A stretch of DNA of 64,000 bases. Origin: Pelecanus crispus (taxonomy: Eukaryota > Chordata > Aves > Pelecaniformes > Pelecanidae). The position numbers and the translations under genes are program-made. The DNA is taken from assembly GCF_030463565.1 (NCBI RefSeq), contig NC_134675.1, positions 21,473,862 through 21,537,861 on the forward strand, written 5' to 3'. This document shows, one piece after another, positions 24,751-53,143 of this stretch. The notes beneath the pieces are model-generated. The model saw only the letters and a program-made list of their open reading frames with translations, searched no databases and was not told the DNA's origin. Position 1 is the stretch's first letter. The number at the start of each line of letters is the position of its first letter.

Positions 24751-26179
24751 GGTGGCGCCCGGGCCTGTCCCCGGCTCCGGGCCTGCCCTTCTCCCAGCTG
24801 GGCACAGCGACAGGCCAGGCCCAGAGGGGGCATTTCGCCCTATACGCCTCAGCCCCTTCCCTCAGTGGCCATGGCCGCTTCGACGCCTGCCCTTGTCCAC
24901 TCACCGGGGGCTGTGCACCCGCCCGGCCCGGCTGGGGGGGCACTCCCGCTGGGATGCACCGGAGCACGGTGCTCACCCCGCAGAGCAGCTTTGGCAGCGG
25001 GCTTTCTGCCTTTTGAGAGGGCCTTGGTCCGAAATGGAGGGGTTTTGGTCAAAATGCAGGTAGCAGCTGTGCATGAATGAGGGAGGATGTGGAGAGGGGG
25101 ATTCGAGCCAAACTAGAATTATCCCTTGAGCTTTTTATCCTCAGGGGAAGTTGGAAAGCCTATGAAGTTCTTTTATATTTTTTTTCAGTTTGGCTTTTCA
25201 CAGCACCTTTGTCTTTGAGGTTTGTTAGATGAAAACACAAAAAAATGGCATAAAAGAAATACCTTCTTTATCGGGAAAATGGTATGTTTACTCATTTCAT
25301 GTGACTTGAGGCATCAGAGCACTTCAGGTGGTCAAGAGCTGGCTTTTTTTGTGGTCTGCCTGCACATCACACATTTCTCTCTTTTCCTCTCTTTTTCTTT
25401 CCTCTGCAATGTCACTTGCAAAATGGCGATCATTAGGTTTGGGTTACTCTAATTTTTGCCTCTATAAGTATAGGAAAAATTACATATGAGCTATGTGGAC
25501 ATAAGGAAAAGCACACATCCATCCACATCAGTTTTAAAGCAGCATAATTAAATACAAATATTCTATATACCCTTTAATTCCCCTACAATAAGGGAGTTTC
25601 CTGGTGGAATAGAGCACCTCAAAGTTTGACTAAGAGCCTCATCATGCACCAAGCAATGTGCACCAGACCCTCGTATTCACTCAGAGAAGCCAGGGGATAA
25701 AGCCAAGCTGTCTGCTAGTTAAAAGGGTCTTTCTAAGGGAAACCCGGGATGAAGTTTTGCAAAGCAAAGCCGGTGCCAGGCATTAGCCCCTCCAGGCTTG
25801 CAGTGGAAGGGGAGGAGGAGGTGTTTTATGCTCACGGTCAGGTTTTCCCACAAGAGAGGTGAACTTCAGTATAAATTGTGCATGTTACGATCAACAGGAA
25901 TACTCTCATAGGCTGGCTCTCAGTGGATGATACCAAACCCATGTATTCTGCTGCCTTGAGCTGCCGGAGTACCCTTCCCATGTCTCCCCAGCGCTGTGGC
26001 ATCAGCCCACTCCTCCTCTCTCTCGGGACTGTGATATAGTTGCTTTTTGTCTCAGATGAGCAGCACAGGTGTGGGGCTGCCAAAATAACGCCCTTTCCTG
26101 CCCTCCAGGCATTGCCAAGCAAGCTTTGGTTGCTCAAAAATAAATGAAGAAAGCAAGCTCTAGCCTGCGCCTCTCCTAT
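24751..26179. other. Intergenic region between UBAP1 and DCAF12 promoters
   Basis: The left part (to about 25010) is the outer flank of the UBAP1 CpG island. From about 25080 to 26150 the DNA is ordinary and AT-richer with no recognised gene. The GC-rich open frames here read as low-complexity sequence and are not supported as genes. Confidence 0.6.
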
Positions 26180-26634
26180 GCTTAAATTGACGGGGCCCGG
26201 GGAGGCCGCCAGCCAGCCCCACCGATCCATGCAGGGCAGCGGGGAAGCTTCACCCCGAGCCCCGCCGACCCTCCGCCGCCGCCGCCAGGGGACGCCGTCC
26301 CACCCCCGACGGGGCCACACTGCCTGGCAACCGCAAAGGGGGCGGGCCAGCTCACCGCCCTGCCTCCTCCGGTTGCTAGGAAACGAGGCTCTCGGGCGGG
26401 GTGGGGGAGCCACCGCAAAGGCGTGATGCGACTGTCGTAAAAAAGTCCCGGGGAAAATGTCGTGAAGCGCGGTCGGTGGGGCCTGCGGCGGAGACAGTGA
26501 CTGGGTCCGGCTTCCCGCATTTATATGCCCCGTCTCCTGGCGGCTGCCTTCCCTCTCTTGCTCCATGTGGGGCCCGGGTCGGGCTCTCAGCCTCTCCTCC
26601 TCCTCCTCCTCCTCCTCCTCTTCTTCTTCTTCCT
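26180..26634 (+). promoter_or_regulatory. DCAF12 CpG-island promoter and 5' UTR with RFX X-box-like site
   Basis: This CpG-dense stretch starts an island that runs to about 27190. A site GTTGCTAGGAAAC at 26372-26384 fits the RFX X-box pattern (GTTGCYNNGG-AAC), with another GGCAAC half-site at 26326-26331. TTATAT at 26521-26526 is at best a weak TATA element, and the start site cannot be fixed from sequence. Just before the start codon is a (TCC)n(TTC)n pyrimidine triplet tract, 26595-26633. ATGs at 26525 and 26565 open out-of-frame upstream ORFs that overlap the main start. Confidence 0.6.
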
Positions 26635-42424
<15,790 letters not shown>

Positions 42425-43480
42425 TGAAAACTCTTTATAAATGCTGATCTTTACACAGATTTCCACTTTTCTTTCCCTTTTTTTAACAACAAAATTGTGT
42501 GATGCCATTGATTTGATTTAAATGCAAGTTACTTTTTGGCAGAGTTTTCTGTTGGTCTCCAACAGTCTTGTACATCTTTTTGAACCAATTTTTTGCTTTA
42601 AACTTCTTGATTCTTTATATGAAGGGTTTTTGAAATCCCTTTTTATTGTATTTACTCCAAATGACTCTTCCCCCACGTTTAGGCTATCTTGGCCATGTGC
42701 CCCCTCCCCTACTTTGCTGTGAGGTAGGATTCCTTTCTTATAGAGTGGTTGCTCCTGGGCTTTCTGTGAAAGTCTAGGGGCTGCGTGTGTGCAGGTACTT
42801 TGTGTCAGTTACATTACCTGGAGTGAGGACTACTTGTAATTAAAAATTATTAAAAATATTTATAAGAGATAAGCTACTACTTTATCTGCAGAGCCTGGCC
42901 CTGGCCTAGGTTGATCTTATTTTTTTTAAAAGTACAAGTCTAATGACACTGTCTATACGTAGAGGAATACGGTAATTTTAAGCTGTACTCATTGGAGCCC
43001 AGGGACAGATTCCCCAGGGGTATTGCCCATCAAGTCCAAACAGCAGAAGTGCAGAAGTTCTCAAAAGTGCATTTGTATTTGAATTGTAGTCTTCAGCAGT
43101 GCCAGGAGCAAAAATTGATCTTCTGTTCCTTCTTTGCCTGTCCCAGGTATCAGCTTGCACAACTGGAGTTTGTGTAGGCTGTTCTGCAGTGTGGCTTTTG
43201 CAGGGTGACATAACATTGAGGGCCTGCAGAGGTGCTAAGAGGAAATAGGGGCTAGGGACATGAGTATTTTTGTTGTTCAAAATGAGCTAAATCTATCCAT
43301 TTTCCAGATGAGCCAAAGTTCCTTAGTATGCTGCTGCGGTAGCTCATGTGGTCTTCATAAACGGCCTAAAACCCAGGACCTTTTTTGTCCCAGGCTGTGA
43401 AAATTTTTCCCATTTTAGCTGTTCTGGTTGGCCATCTCCTCTAATAGGCCAATGGAATAAATAAACTGGTTTTTGTTTGT
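42425..43480 (+). other. DCAF12 3' UTR (proximal end)
   Basis: About 1 kb of noncoding sequence follows the stop codon, ending at the AATAAATAAA signal near 43456. The end is inferred from the signal and the T/GT-rich stretch after it. A much more distal signal at 53138 is an alternative end. Confidence 0.55.
43456..43465 (+). terminator. Candidate proximal poly(A) signal for DCAF12
   Basis: Two overlapping AATAAA hexamers (43456-43461 and 43460-43465) are followed directly by TGGTTTTTGTTTGTTT and a long T run, which is a good downstream U/GU element. Confidence 0.55.
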
Positions 43481-46400
43481 TTTTTTTTTTTTTCCAAGGT
43501 TAAAGAGTGCATCTCGGACTCATCTAATGCAAGCTAGAAGCTTTCCACGTAGCAAGATAACTTGTTGTTAGCTGACGTTATGCTAGCATCTGCTGTCATC
43601 CTGCTTGCTATAGGAGATGCTCAGTCTTTCCTCAATCCCCTTCTGCACTCAAACTCCCTTGAACTTCATGTGGGTCTGGGTGGGGAGAACAGGTCCAATG
43701 CCTTTCAGGTCCAACTGTGAAGCGTATGCATTCCAGGGTGATGGTCTTACCTAATACTCAGCTAAAATGCAGGACTCCAGGGTGCTCCTCCTAGCCTTTT
43801 GGCAGGCACCAAACTCTTGGCTTGTTACTGATGCCTCTGTCCTCTGCTGGCATGAATGCCTTTCCCCTGCCCCTCTTGCTGATGGAGCAGAGTGTGCCTG
43901 TACCTCACTGCTTTGGTGCCAGATGGACAGTTGGCTGAAGCTGAGAAGACAGACAAGGCTGGGATATGTTCTGTTCTCCTGTCTCTGCTGGAGATCACAG
44001 CCACCACTGCAGAGTAGCTCTAGTCCTTTATGCAGCTCCTGCCAGGCTGCCTAAAGCTAGTCTGCATGTGTCCTTGCAGTCCCTCTCGTCTTTTGTACTC
44101 GGTATCTTCATCAGTAACGCCAAGCAGTGAGCCTCAGGCTTAATTTCCAGTTGGCAGTGGAGACTTGGATGGAAATCCTGCAAGGAATGCAGTTCCCTCC
44201 CATCTAGGTGGAAATCCTGGCAAGAGGAGAGCTCTCCCAGATGTGCACCTGTTCCAGAAGTATAATTTACTGACAGTGAGCACTGACACGGGTGCTTCAC
44301 AAACAGATCTTGTGGCGTTTCATAATTCTACTTCTCTTGTGAGTTGGTTGCTTAAACTGAATCAGTTCATGGCACTGTGTGCATGGCTATTTAGGCTTTT
44401 CGCTGAAAAGGGGCAAATTATATACCATGGGGTAGCAAAGGAGCTCTTAAATTTTAGAGTTGTTCATTTTTTTTTTTTAAAGATGTTGTAATGGTGCCTG
44501 TGGTGTTCTGTGATGGCAACATACTGCTTTGGTTACTTTAGGGGTTTTAAAAAGTGGAAGTATACAGAGAAAAACAAATCTCAGTGAAGTATGGCAGGAT
44601 GTGTATTTCTAGGATTATTCCTCCAGCTACTGTGTAAGATCACTCTGTCACGGGGAACATGTTCTGATTAGGTTTTTTTATTTGGGCTTGGTTTGAGGTG
44701 TGCTTTTTTTCCCCTCCTCGAAAGTAACTAGACACTTGAGTCTGAGTGCCCTCTAATTCTGCTGAAACAACAGTTACAAGTTAGGCACTTGGTGTCACCA
44801 GTGCCAAAGGAAAACTCCTGGTCTGGAAATCCTAGCCCTGATGTTGATCTATTAATTGAAGCCCCCCTGGGTGAGGGGGCAAAAGGGGTATTTGTATGGA
44901 CTGAGCTTCAGCCTCTAAACATGGAGGCTGATCTTTCTGCAGAGTCTCTAGATTACTGAAGAGGTCACCTTGGCACCCCTGGAAAGTGTCCCCCTCTACT
45001 GACTCTGATCTCCCTGAGTGTGTGGTCCTAAAGCCTGGTAGTGTGAGTGCCCTTTTCCTCCCTTTTTTTTCTGCATAGGAAGCTTTGGACAATTCTCAGA
45101 AGAATCTGGACAATGATGTAAAACTCCTCAAGTCTCACATGCTTCTGTGTATTCTGCTTTCAGGGTGCTTTCTTGCAAAGATAACCTCTCATGGGGAGGG
45201 AGCCATCCTTGTTGCTGTATGAAAAGCCCCCCCCCCCCCCAAAATGGAAACAAACTAGATAGTGCTGCAAGCACACAAACAAATTGGGCCAGAGAACTTA
45301 ATTTCTAGCCTGTTTCAGTGGTTTTAAATGCTTGTAGCGATACAGATGTTAAGTTTCAGAATATTTTGTGGTTGGTCATGTCACTTTTGGTCCAGTCAGT
45401 GTTAGAAAATGAGGCAGAGAAAAGTGATGATATGCCAACTGTCCAAATATAAGTGATAGGAGAAATAGGAGGAAAAAGCCGGGTTTTCTTACTTGATTTG
45501 ATTTTGTTGCCCTACTGGTTATATCAGAATTGAAATCCAGGATCATGGTGAGGAAAAGCAGGGGTTTCCCATCGAAGTGCAGGAATGGCTGTACAGCAGG
45601 GAATCTCTCAGCTCCATATGGAGGCGAGTTGGGTGCACCCAGTTGTTCAAATGGCAGATACACCCCCATGTTGGATGGAATTCAGTCTAGTGACTGCACT
45701 TCAGTAGCTTCTTGAACAGCTCACTGTGCTCTGCTGAAACCCAGTGGTGTTCGCATTTTCAGGCCGTCTTATCTTTTCCAATGTCTCTTAATGATTTCCC
45801 TCCCTTGCTCTCTCCTGCCCTCCTGAATGGTCTGTTTGGGGTTGCCTCCTCCACCCTAAATCATCCCAGTCTTTACTGTAGCAATATTGTACTTGCAGAG
45901 GTGACCTCTGTCGAGCAGAAATGGGCTTGCTGGCATTTTGTCAAGCCATGCTGGAGACCTTCAATTTGCTTTATTTTAAATTGAGTAGACCTTTGAGGCT
46001 GGCTCAGACTGTAGAGCTGGGCAGTTGCCCTAGTACATGTTTCACTGATGGGGAGGATTACACAGTAACAGTCTATTTCTGGGGGGGAACAGACTCTGGT
46101 TTATCTCACATTAGGCACTTGAAGGAGAGAAAAGAACTTTAATCCTAACAGACCTTCAGACTTTTCTTCCTGCTATTGACTTTTCAGTCATGTGGGATCT
46201 TTTGTGCTGCTGGTGAGTGTAGGAAGCAGCTAATTTTACTGCTCAGCTCTCTTCAGTAGACTACCATGTTAATTTGGGTATCTTTGGGTATTACATTTTC
46301 AGTATTCATAATCACAGCTAATCAAACTAGTGACTTAATTATGGGTTCGGTAATACCCAGCTTGTAAGTACTGGGTAGCAACCCCTCAGTAACAATTGGG

Positions 46401-48254
46401 TGTTACGTGATGGACATTCCTAAGGAAGCAGAAGCTACTTTGCAGTGTTGGCTTGAGCATAGCAATGAGGGTGGTACTCACCCTCTTCACCAAACACCTT
46501 ACTCCTGGTAATTCCTCCAGTTTTCTCCCTTGTACAGTCAAGTCAGCCAGGGAGAATTGCTAGTGCTTTCTGGGATTGCTGTAAAGTAGTGAGTCCATTT
46601 GTTTGGTTCTCTCATCAGTGCTGCTGGTGTTAGACTAAGGTGAGTAAATTACCAAAGAATAGTTAATAGGTGTTTGTTCCTAGTCTCAGTTGTTAATTTT
46701 CCACATAGATCCATTTTTAAGATTTGTTGCAAGAGTGCCCAGTGATCTTACTGGACTTAGTCTGTCCACAAAGGTTGCATTCACATTGTGGGTGACTCTT
46801 GTGACTCCCTTAATGAAGGGGACTCCTGAACTTCATTACGGGGATATATTTGCTGCATCCATTTCAAGTCTTCAGCAGCTTTTTGTATCTTAGGGATTAA
46901 GATACTTATGTATCGGTTATTCTTCTCCAGAATTTCCTCTTCCTTCACCTAAGTGCTTGCTTTGTATATAGCTTGCAGCTGCAGAGTTAACAGATTAAAG
47001 TTATTTTAATCTGACCTTGTGAACTAATGTCCCTCACCTGGTGCAGATCTGAAATAAAGCAGGCTTGCCTAGACCCTTCATGGAGGTCACCTGTTTTCTT
47101 TGTTTGCAAGAAACAGAGAACGGATGGGCTGTCAGTTACTGCATCTTGGCAAAGCAGCAGCATCTTTCAGCAGTCAGGTGGGAGCTCTGAGATCTATTTG
47201 TCATGATCTGATACCCTTATTTTCCATAAACCTGCTTTTCCAAGGTGTCTGAGAGGTTCTCAATTAGCTTCTGTCATCACTGCTGCTATGACTAAATTAC
47301 TGAACTGGGGTACAGCTCATTCCTAGGAACACTGTTGCAGAGCTGTGTGTGGTGCAGGCAGAGCTGATCCTTTGGCCAGCCCATGCTGAGCCCTGGACTC
47401 CTGTGCTGGCCAGCCACGCACTTTCTAGCTTAAAGCCAAGTGAAAATCCCTATGTGCACTACTGGCCACCCACAGCCAGAGCCTGTGGCGTGACCTCAAC
47501 TTAAAATGCATTTCTGAGTGTTGCAGTACCTTCAGTAACTTATTTTAAAGTCTCTGAAGCGCAGACACCAGGAATTTGTCCATGTTGCAGACAAGGGAGA
47601 GTAGAAAGGAGAATACAGCCACATCTTGTCTGAAGGGATCTCCTGCGTATGCTCTCCCTTGCCTCTGCAAGTGGGCACTTTGGTGTGTGGTGAGGATGGG
47701 CAAGGAGGCACAAGAGAAAAGGTGAAAGCCCAACAGTGTTTGGTATTGCTCTCAGGACTCCTGAGGAATTTAAAAACATAGAGGGGATACTTATTCATTG
47801 TTCAGGAGGTACTTGTGAAAGGGCTTAATCAAAACTTTTTCAGAGAGATCAAGTAGATATCCCTGTCATTTCTCCATGTTAATTTTCAAGGATTTAAATT
47901 AGGAAGTATCTTTTTGCTTGTGATGCTGGGTTTCTTTATCAAAAATCATGTGGTACTTGGCTAATTAGAAGAATGCTCTTGACAGAAAGGAATCTTCCCA
48001 ATTAAAAATTGAGTGCCATTTTCTAACAGCCTTTCTCTCTAGTATCCTGCTGGGAGCAGTACGGTCTAAAAGTACACACAGATCTAAAACAGAGTGCCAG
48101 GGTTGGCAGAGTTGAGAAAATGTGGGCTGCCTGACCAGTTCTGTACCCAAAAAACCACCAGGTAAAACACTTGATTGTATACAAATTCTGGTCATTAGAC
48201 TGAAACTGAGAGGGTGTGTAAAAACCCTTGCAACATAGTGCGATGTCTCTATAG

Positions 48255-48718
48255 TCATAGAATGGTTTGGGTTGGAGGGGACCTTAAAGATCATCTAGTT
48301 CCAACCCCCCCCACCATGGGCAGGGACACTTTCTACTAGACCAGGTTGCTCAAAGCCTTGTCCAACCCAGCCTTGAACGCTTCCAGGGAGGGGGCACCCA
48401 CAACTTCTCTGGGCAACCCGTTCCAGCGCCTCACCAACCTCACAGTAAAGAATTTCTTCTTTATATCTAATCTAAATCTATCCTCTTTTGGTTTAAAACC
48501 GTTGCCCCTTGTCCTGTCACTACAGGCCTTGCTAAAAAGATTCTCCCCATCCTTCCTGTAGGCCCCCTTTAAGTACTGAAAGGCTGCAATAAGGTCTCCC
48601 TGCAGCCTTCTCTTCTCCAGGCTGAACAACCCTGACTCTCTCAGCCTGTCCTCATAGGAGAGGTGCTCCAGCCCTCGGATCATCTTTGTGGCCCTCCTCT
48701 GGTCCTGCACCAACAGGT
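48255..48718 (-). mobile_element. CR1 LINE 3' fragment (464 bp)
   Basis: The minus strand stays open for 125 codons (48713-48336) with the CR1 C-terminal signature: [51 protein letters not shown]. The 3' end is at 48255-48262 (tail ATTCTATG on the minus strand). Its sequence differs from the 10570 copy, so it belongs to another CR1 subfamily. Confidence 0.92.
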
Positions 48719-51700
48719 CTAGTCCTGATATTGATTCTTTGACCTCAGAACAAAAATCTAGGAATCAATACGTTGTTTTCTTAAGAACTGCTTTTCTAAA
48801 TTCCCTTATTAAAAGGGAAAATTCAGGTGCTGAATCTTAAAACCTCATTAAACTTGTACTTTTTATTTGCCCATTCACCTGGTCTCCTTTCCTTTTCAAG
48901 GCCTCCCACAGTCTCAGGGTATATAAATCACTGACTCATCCAAATAATACCGAAACGGACCAACCAGAGGTTAATGTGCCTTCCTCTTCTGGTACCTTGA
49001 TCTTTGTAAAGTTATCTCACAAACTCATCACCATCTTAGGGCCGGGTACATGCATTGTCTTTTTCTAAGATGTACGTGTTGAAGTTGCAACAGGTTTGTA
49101 CTGTTACTCATGACTTGTTCCATTTGTTTTAGGATGTGGTGTAGACACAAATCAAGGCACTGGTTTGTCTTGGGATCAGTCTTACCTGTGACACCTATCA
49201 GTGCTTGCTTATATGTTCATGTGTACACAAATGCTGGATCTTCCCCATTGCCTATGATGTATATGATGCACAAACTACACAAGGTGTTTTAAAATGAGTG
49301 GTGATCACAACTTGTTGCCTGAGGGTAGGATGTCTTGCGGTGAACTGTTTTTAATGGTTTTTTTTCCAAATATATTTAATAAGATCCAAAGCCTTGGAAA
49401 AAAACCCCAAAAACTCAGGACTTGCTGATACTTGCTGGCTTTTGTTCTGAATCCAGGGTCTGATGTTTGTTAACAACTCTTGCAATTCCACCCATTTAAC
49501 AGAGCCTTTCTCAGCTTGCTGTTTCTGTCTGAGTTGTGTCAGAAACAGCACTGGATCCTGAATTATCACAGGGCCTGTCAAGTGAAGTAGTAACAGCTAT
49601 CTTCAAATGTTACAGTGCACATTTTTAACTGTAAGGTAAAACTGTTCAAAATTATTTATGCAGCTTGCAAATGGAACAGTGGGAAATTGCAGATAGTATG
49701 CAAAACCAGCCTGTCTGCACATGGGGCTCTGTTCGGAGTTACCTTGTAGATTGTTTCTCCTCTCTGAAAAGTGATTCCCCCCCCCAAATGCAAAGACGTT
49801 ACACATTTGGCTTTGTTTTCTGAATTGGCAAAGGAAAGGATAACTTAAACTCAAACTGGAATCTGGGTTGAGTTTCTGTCTCTTACGCAGATAGCAGAGG
49901 ATGGTGTGATTGATATGAGATGTCCCTTCCCATCTGTAAGGTTAATTTGATCATAAGAGCATAGAAACAGGAACACTTCTTCACTTTCTGTGGCCTTCAG
50001 TGGGCGTGTGTATCCATAATTAACTGAAGTACAGTGCTGCATTCTGTTGATCCATGAGGCTGCCTTTGTTTTTAGAATCAGCACAATTAGTCATCAGTGT
50101 ATTGACATTAACACACAGTCAGGGAGCTCTAATGTATGTGTATTTCCCGTACTAACTGTATCTGTTATCTCTGTACCCCACTGCAGACTTAGCAAGAACT
50201 AAAGAGAACTCCAGACTAACTTTGAAGTTTCTTCAAATTCAGTAAGGTCCTGTTTTTATCGCAGTCACTTTTCAGAGTAGAACAGATTGGTTTAACTTTG
50301 TTTTGTAATCTTTAGCACCTTCCTCTTCTCCCATTTCTTCCTAGTTCACCTTTAACAATCAGTTCAAAGCTGCTTGCCTAGTCTGAAAAATATAGTCATA
50401 ATAAAAAGAAAACCTGTAGCCTACTGTAGAAAGATCACTCTGTGCTTTTGCCATAAACTTCAGTGGCTGGCTGGCTGCCTTGGAAGTGGGGACTCCGCTC
50501 CTGTGTAGTCTGCAGAAGCTGAAAATTTCTTGCATCTGTATCGTACAGTGGATGTCGGCAGATCAGGAAGTGGACGTGCTCTGTGTCTGCACCCAGTGTG
50601 TTTGTTAAACTGATCAGTGGTGGTTTAGTCAACCAGAGAACTGGCATCTTTGGCTGCTGCTCAGTGTTATAACTAAAGATTACATTGAGGGCAAAAACAG
50701 GAGGGTGCATCAGTGACTTTCTGCTGACAATCCCATTTAAAGGCTTTCTCCACAGACTTTTTTTTGTCTTTTCATAATCCACCAAATAAGCAAAAAACTG
50801 TGCTATAGTAGGGCTATGAACTAAACTCTAACTCTGTGCTCAAAAGGCAAAAGTTATGAGCTTTGGCCAGCAGTAATGCTAAAGGCTGGCTATGCTCAGA
50901 GATGAGCTGGTAATGGAGTGTTTGAGCAACAGAAGCCTTGAGGGTTTGCTCCATCATGCCTTATGCTTATGCGACCACAGATTAGTTGCTCTCAGAGCTT
51001 GTGAAACTGCTGGTCATCCCTCTTCACATCTCATCTGAAGATGGCATGGGGAAGAACCAGTTTCCTCAGCAGTTACTCACTCTCCCTCATCACTCAAGGT
51101 TACCAATGCACTTGTTTCTGTTTTCATGATTGACTACCACTACTGTGCTTTACAGCTGCCACCAGCCACCTCCATGTGCTTCCTGCCGGGATGATGGAGT
51201 GAAAGGGCCTTGTCTGCAGCTCCCTCCACCTGTTTGGTTGTTGAATCAGCATGAGCTGTACATGCAGGGGTGTAACAGGTCAGCTGGGATTTACAGCTTC
51301 AATTGGCTGCTCTGGGCTTCTCTCACAGTGCAGGCATGATTGTGGGACCATTATGAAAAGGTCTGGATAAGTAACTTCCAATGGGCTCTGTCACTCTTGT
51401 TCAAAATGCTGTCTCCATTTTCAGCCTCTCGTCCCGGCCTTGCTCCTGTCTTGCCACCCTCTATCCCTTGGGACTTGCTCAAGTTCCCTGTCCTCTCTCA
51501 GCTTACTAGTTCAGGTACCAGTTCTGCAAAGCCCAGGGGCACCTGTTTAAGCCCTACTGCAGTTTACTGGCTTAGGCAGTAGCTTGCTGAATTGGGGCCT
51601 TGCTCACAGTCTCCCTATTCATTTGACTCAGCCCTGGATATCCCTGGACTGGTATCCCCCTTTCAGTCTGGAAGGCTTTGCTCCAAACTCATTCCTGCTC

Positions 51701-53137
51701 CATAAAGGAGTTGCTGGCTATTTCAATTCAGTGGCTTTTATTTTTCTTGTTGTTTGTTCTGGGGTTCACTGCATATATATGAAATCCTACTGACTTTCTC
51801 AACAATCCTGAATGTGGTACAGGGGCCCACCCTGTGAGGTATCAGAATTATTTGTATACTTCCAAGGTGCACAGAAACAAGGATCTCTTACACAAACAAG
51901 TTTTAGGGAGGAAAAGCAGCTGCATACACACAAGTGGAAAGGTATCTCTGGGTAGAATAGGTGAGGGAGCAGTTTAAGAATTTTAAATAGAAGAACAGTA
52001 ACTGAGTTTTTTGGTTGCTTTTTTTAAAAATTGCTTTAACAGGAGGTTTGTCTGTGTTCTAATCCACAGAAAGTTGCAATGTAAACTGGGATTTTCTGTT
52101 CACCAATGCAAAATGTGCCTCTCAACTACAGTGCAAAAGACAGTCTCTGTGTCTCTGTTTGCAATGGAAGAAGTTTAACTGAAGACTGATTTAATTTGTT
52201 TCTTGCTCTTAAGTGTAATCATCCACGCAACAGTCCTTGCTGGTCTTTCCCAAGCACCATACAGCACTATCCCTATTTAAAAGCAAAACAGGGATTGCAT
52301 TGAGCAGTGGAACCTGCTGAACTTCCTTGGTTTGAGAGAGACACTGGAGAGAAGAATCCAGGTTCCATGTGTTTTAAATACAACTTTAAACCAATGCAGC
52401 TACTCTCTCAGATCAGCACCACTTCCTACCTTTCCCTCCATTTAGATGGGAATTTAAAAGTAAACCCAGCAATACGTGATCCAGTTGATGTGCTTGCAGG
52501 TGGAACATGGGGTTCTTTAAATTTGAGGATTGAGATTTCTCTTGTGGAAGAACTCTGTGTGGGTGCAAGAGCTTAGGTCTCAGATTACAGCTCTTCTGCC
52601 AGCTTGCTAAATGTAATCAAGTACTCTGGACTCTTCTGAAGATGACTGTGGTAGAAGAGCTATGAAGGTGTAGGCTGGAACTGATCATTTTAGGTCATTT
52701 GTGTGTTGCTTGACTACATGGACAATGTAACAGTGATTTTTACAGACTGCTTTCCATGTATCAGTCACAAATAACTCTTAATTTGCTGTTTGGAGGAAAA
52801 CTGTTAATAGATTCATTTCCAGATCAAATTAAGAGCCTAATTTTCCATCTTGCATTAACCGGGTTACTGTGTTCACATGCCAGAAAGATGTTGCTCTTTG
52901 AAAAAGCATGTTAGTGTATGTGGCAATGACCCATGCACTTTTTAAATACCTAGATCTGTACATTCTCACCTGAGTATTGTTAACCATGCTGTAGTCTGAC
53001 AAATGGATCTTTTACTACTGCCCTGTTATATAGATAACTGTAATTAACCACAATTTATTTTTTCCACTACTTGAAGTTGTGTGATCTGAAAATTGGTGAA
53101 CAAAAAGTATTTGTACATCTTACTATGGGTATCTCTA

Positions 53138-53143
53138 AATAAA
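53138..53143 (+). terminator. Candidate distal poly(A) signal
   Basis: AATAAA is preceded by TGTACAT (a CFIm/Pumilio-type UGUA word) and followed about 12 bases later by the GT-rich stretch TGTATAGTGTGTTGG. The AT-rich 500 bp before it look like a 3' UTR, but no upstream coding exon other than DCAF12 was found. Confidence 0.35.

Noticed and set aside
24371-25063. 230-codon + strand ORF in the UBAP1 CpG island
   Set aside because: Composition-driven open frame with no domain, antisense to the inferred UBAP1 exon 1.
25838-26566. 242-codon minus-strand ORF upstream of DCAF12
   Set aside because: It runs through the CpG island, is Arg/Pro/Gly-rich from GC bias, has no recognisable domain and overlaps the DCAF12 promoter and 5' UTR.
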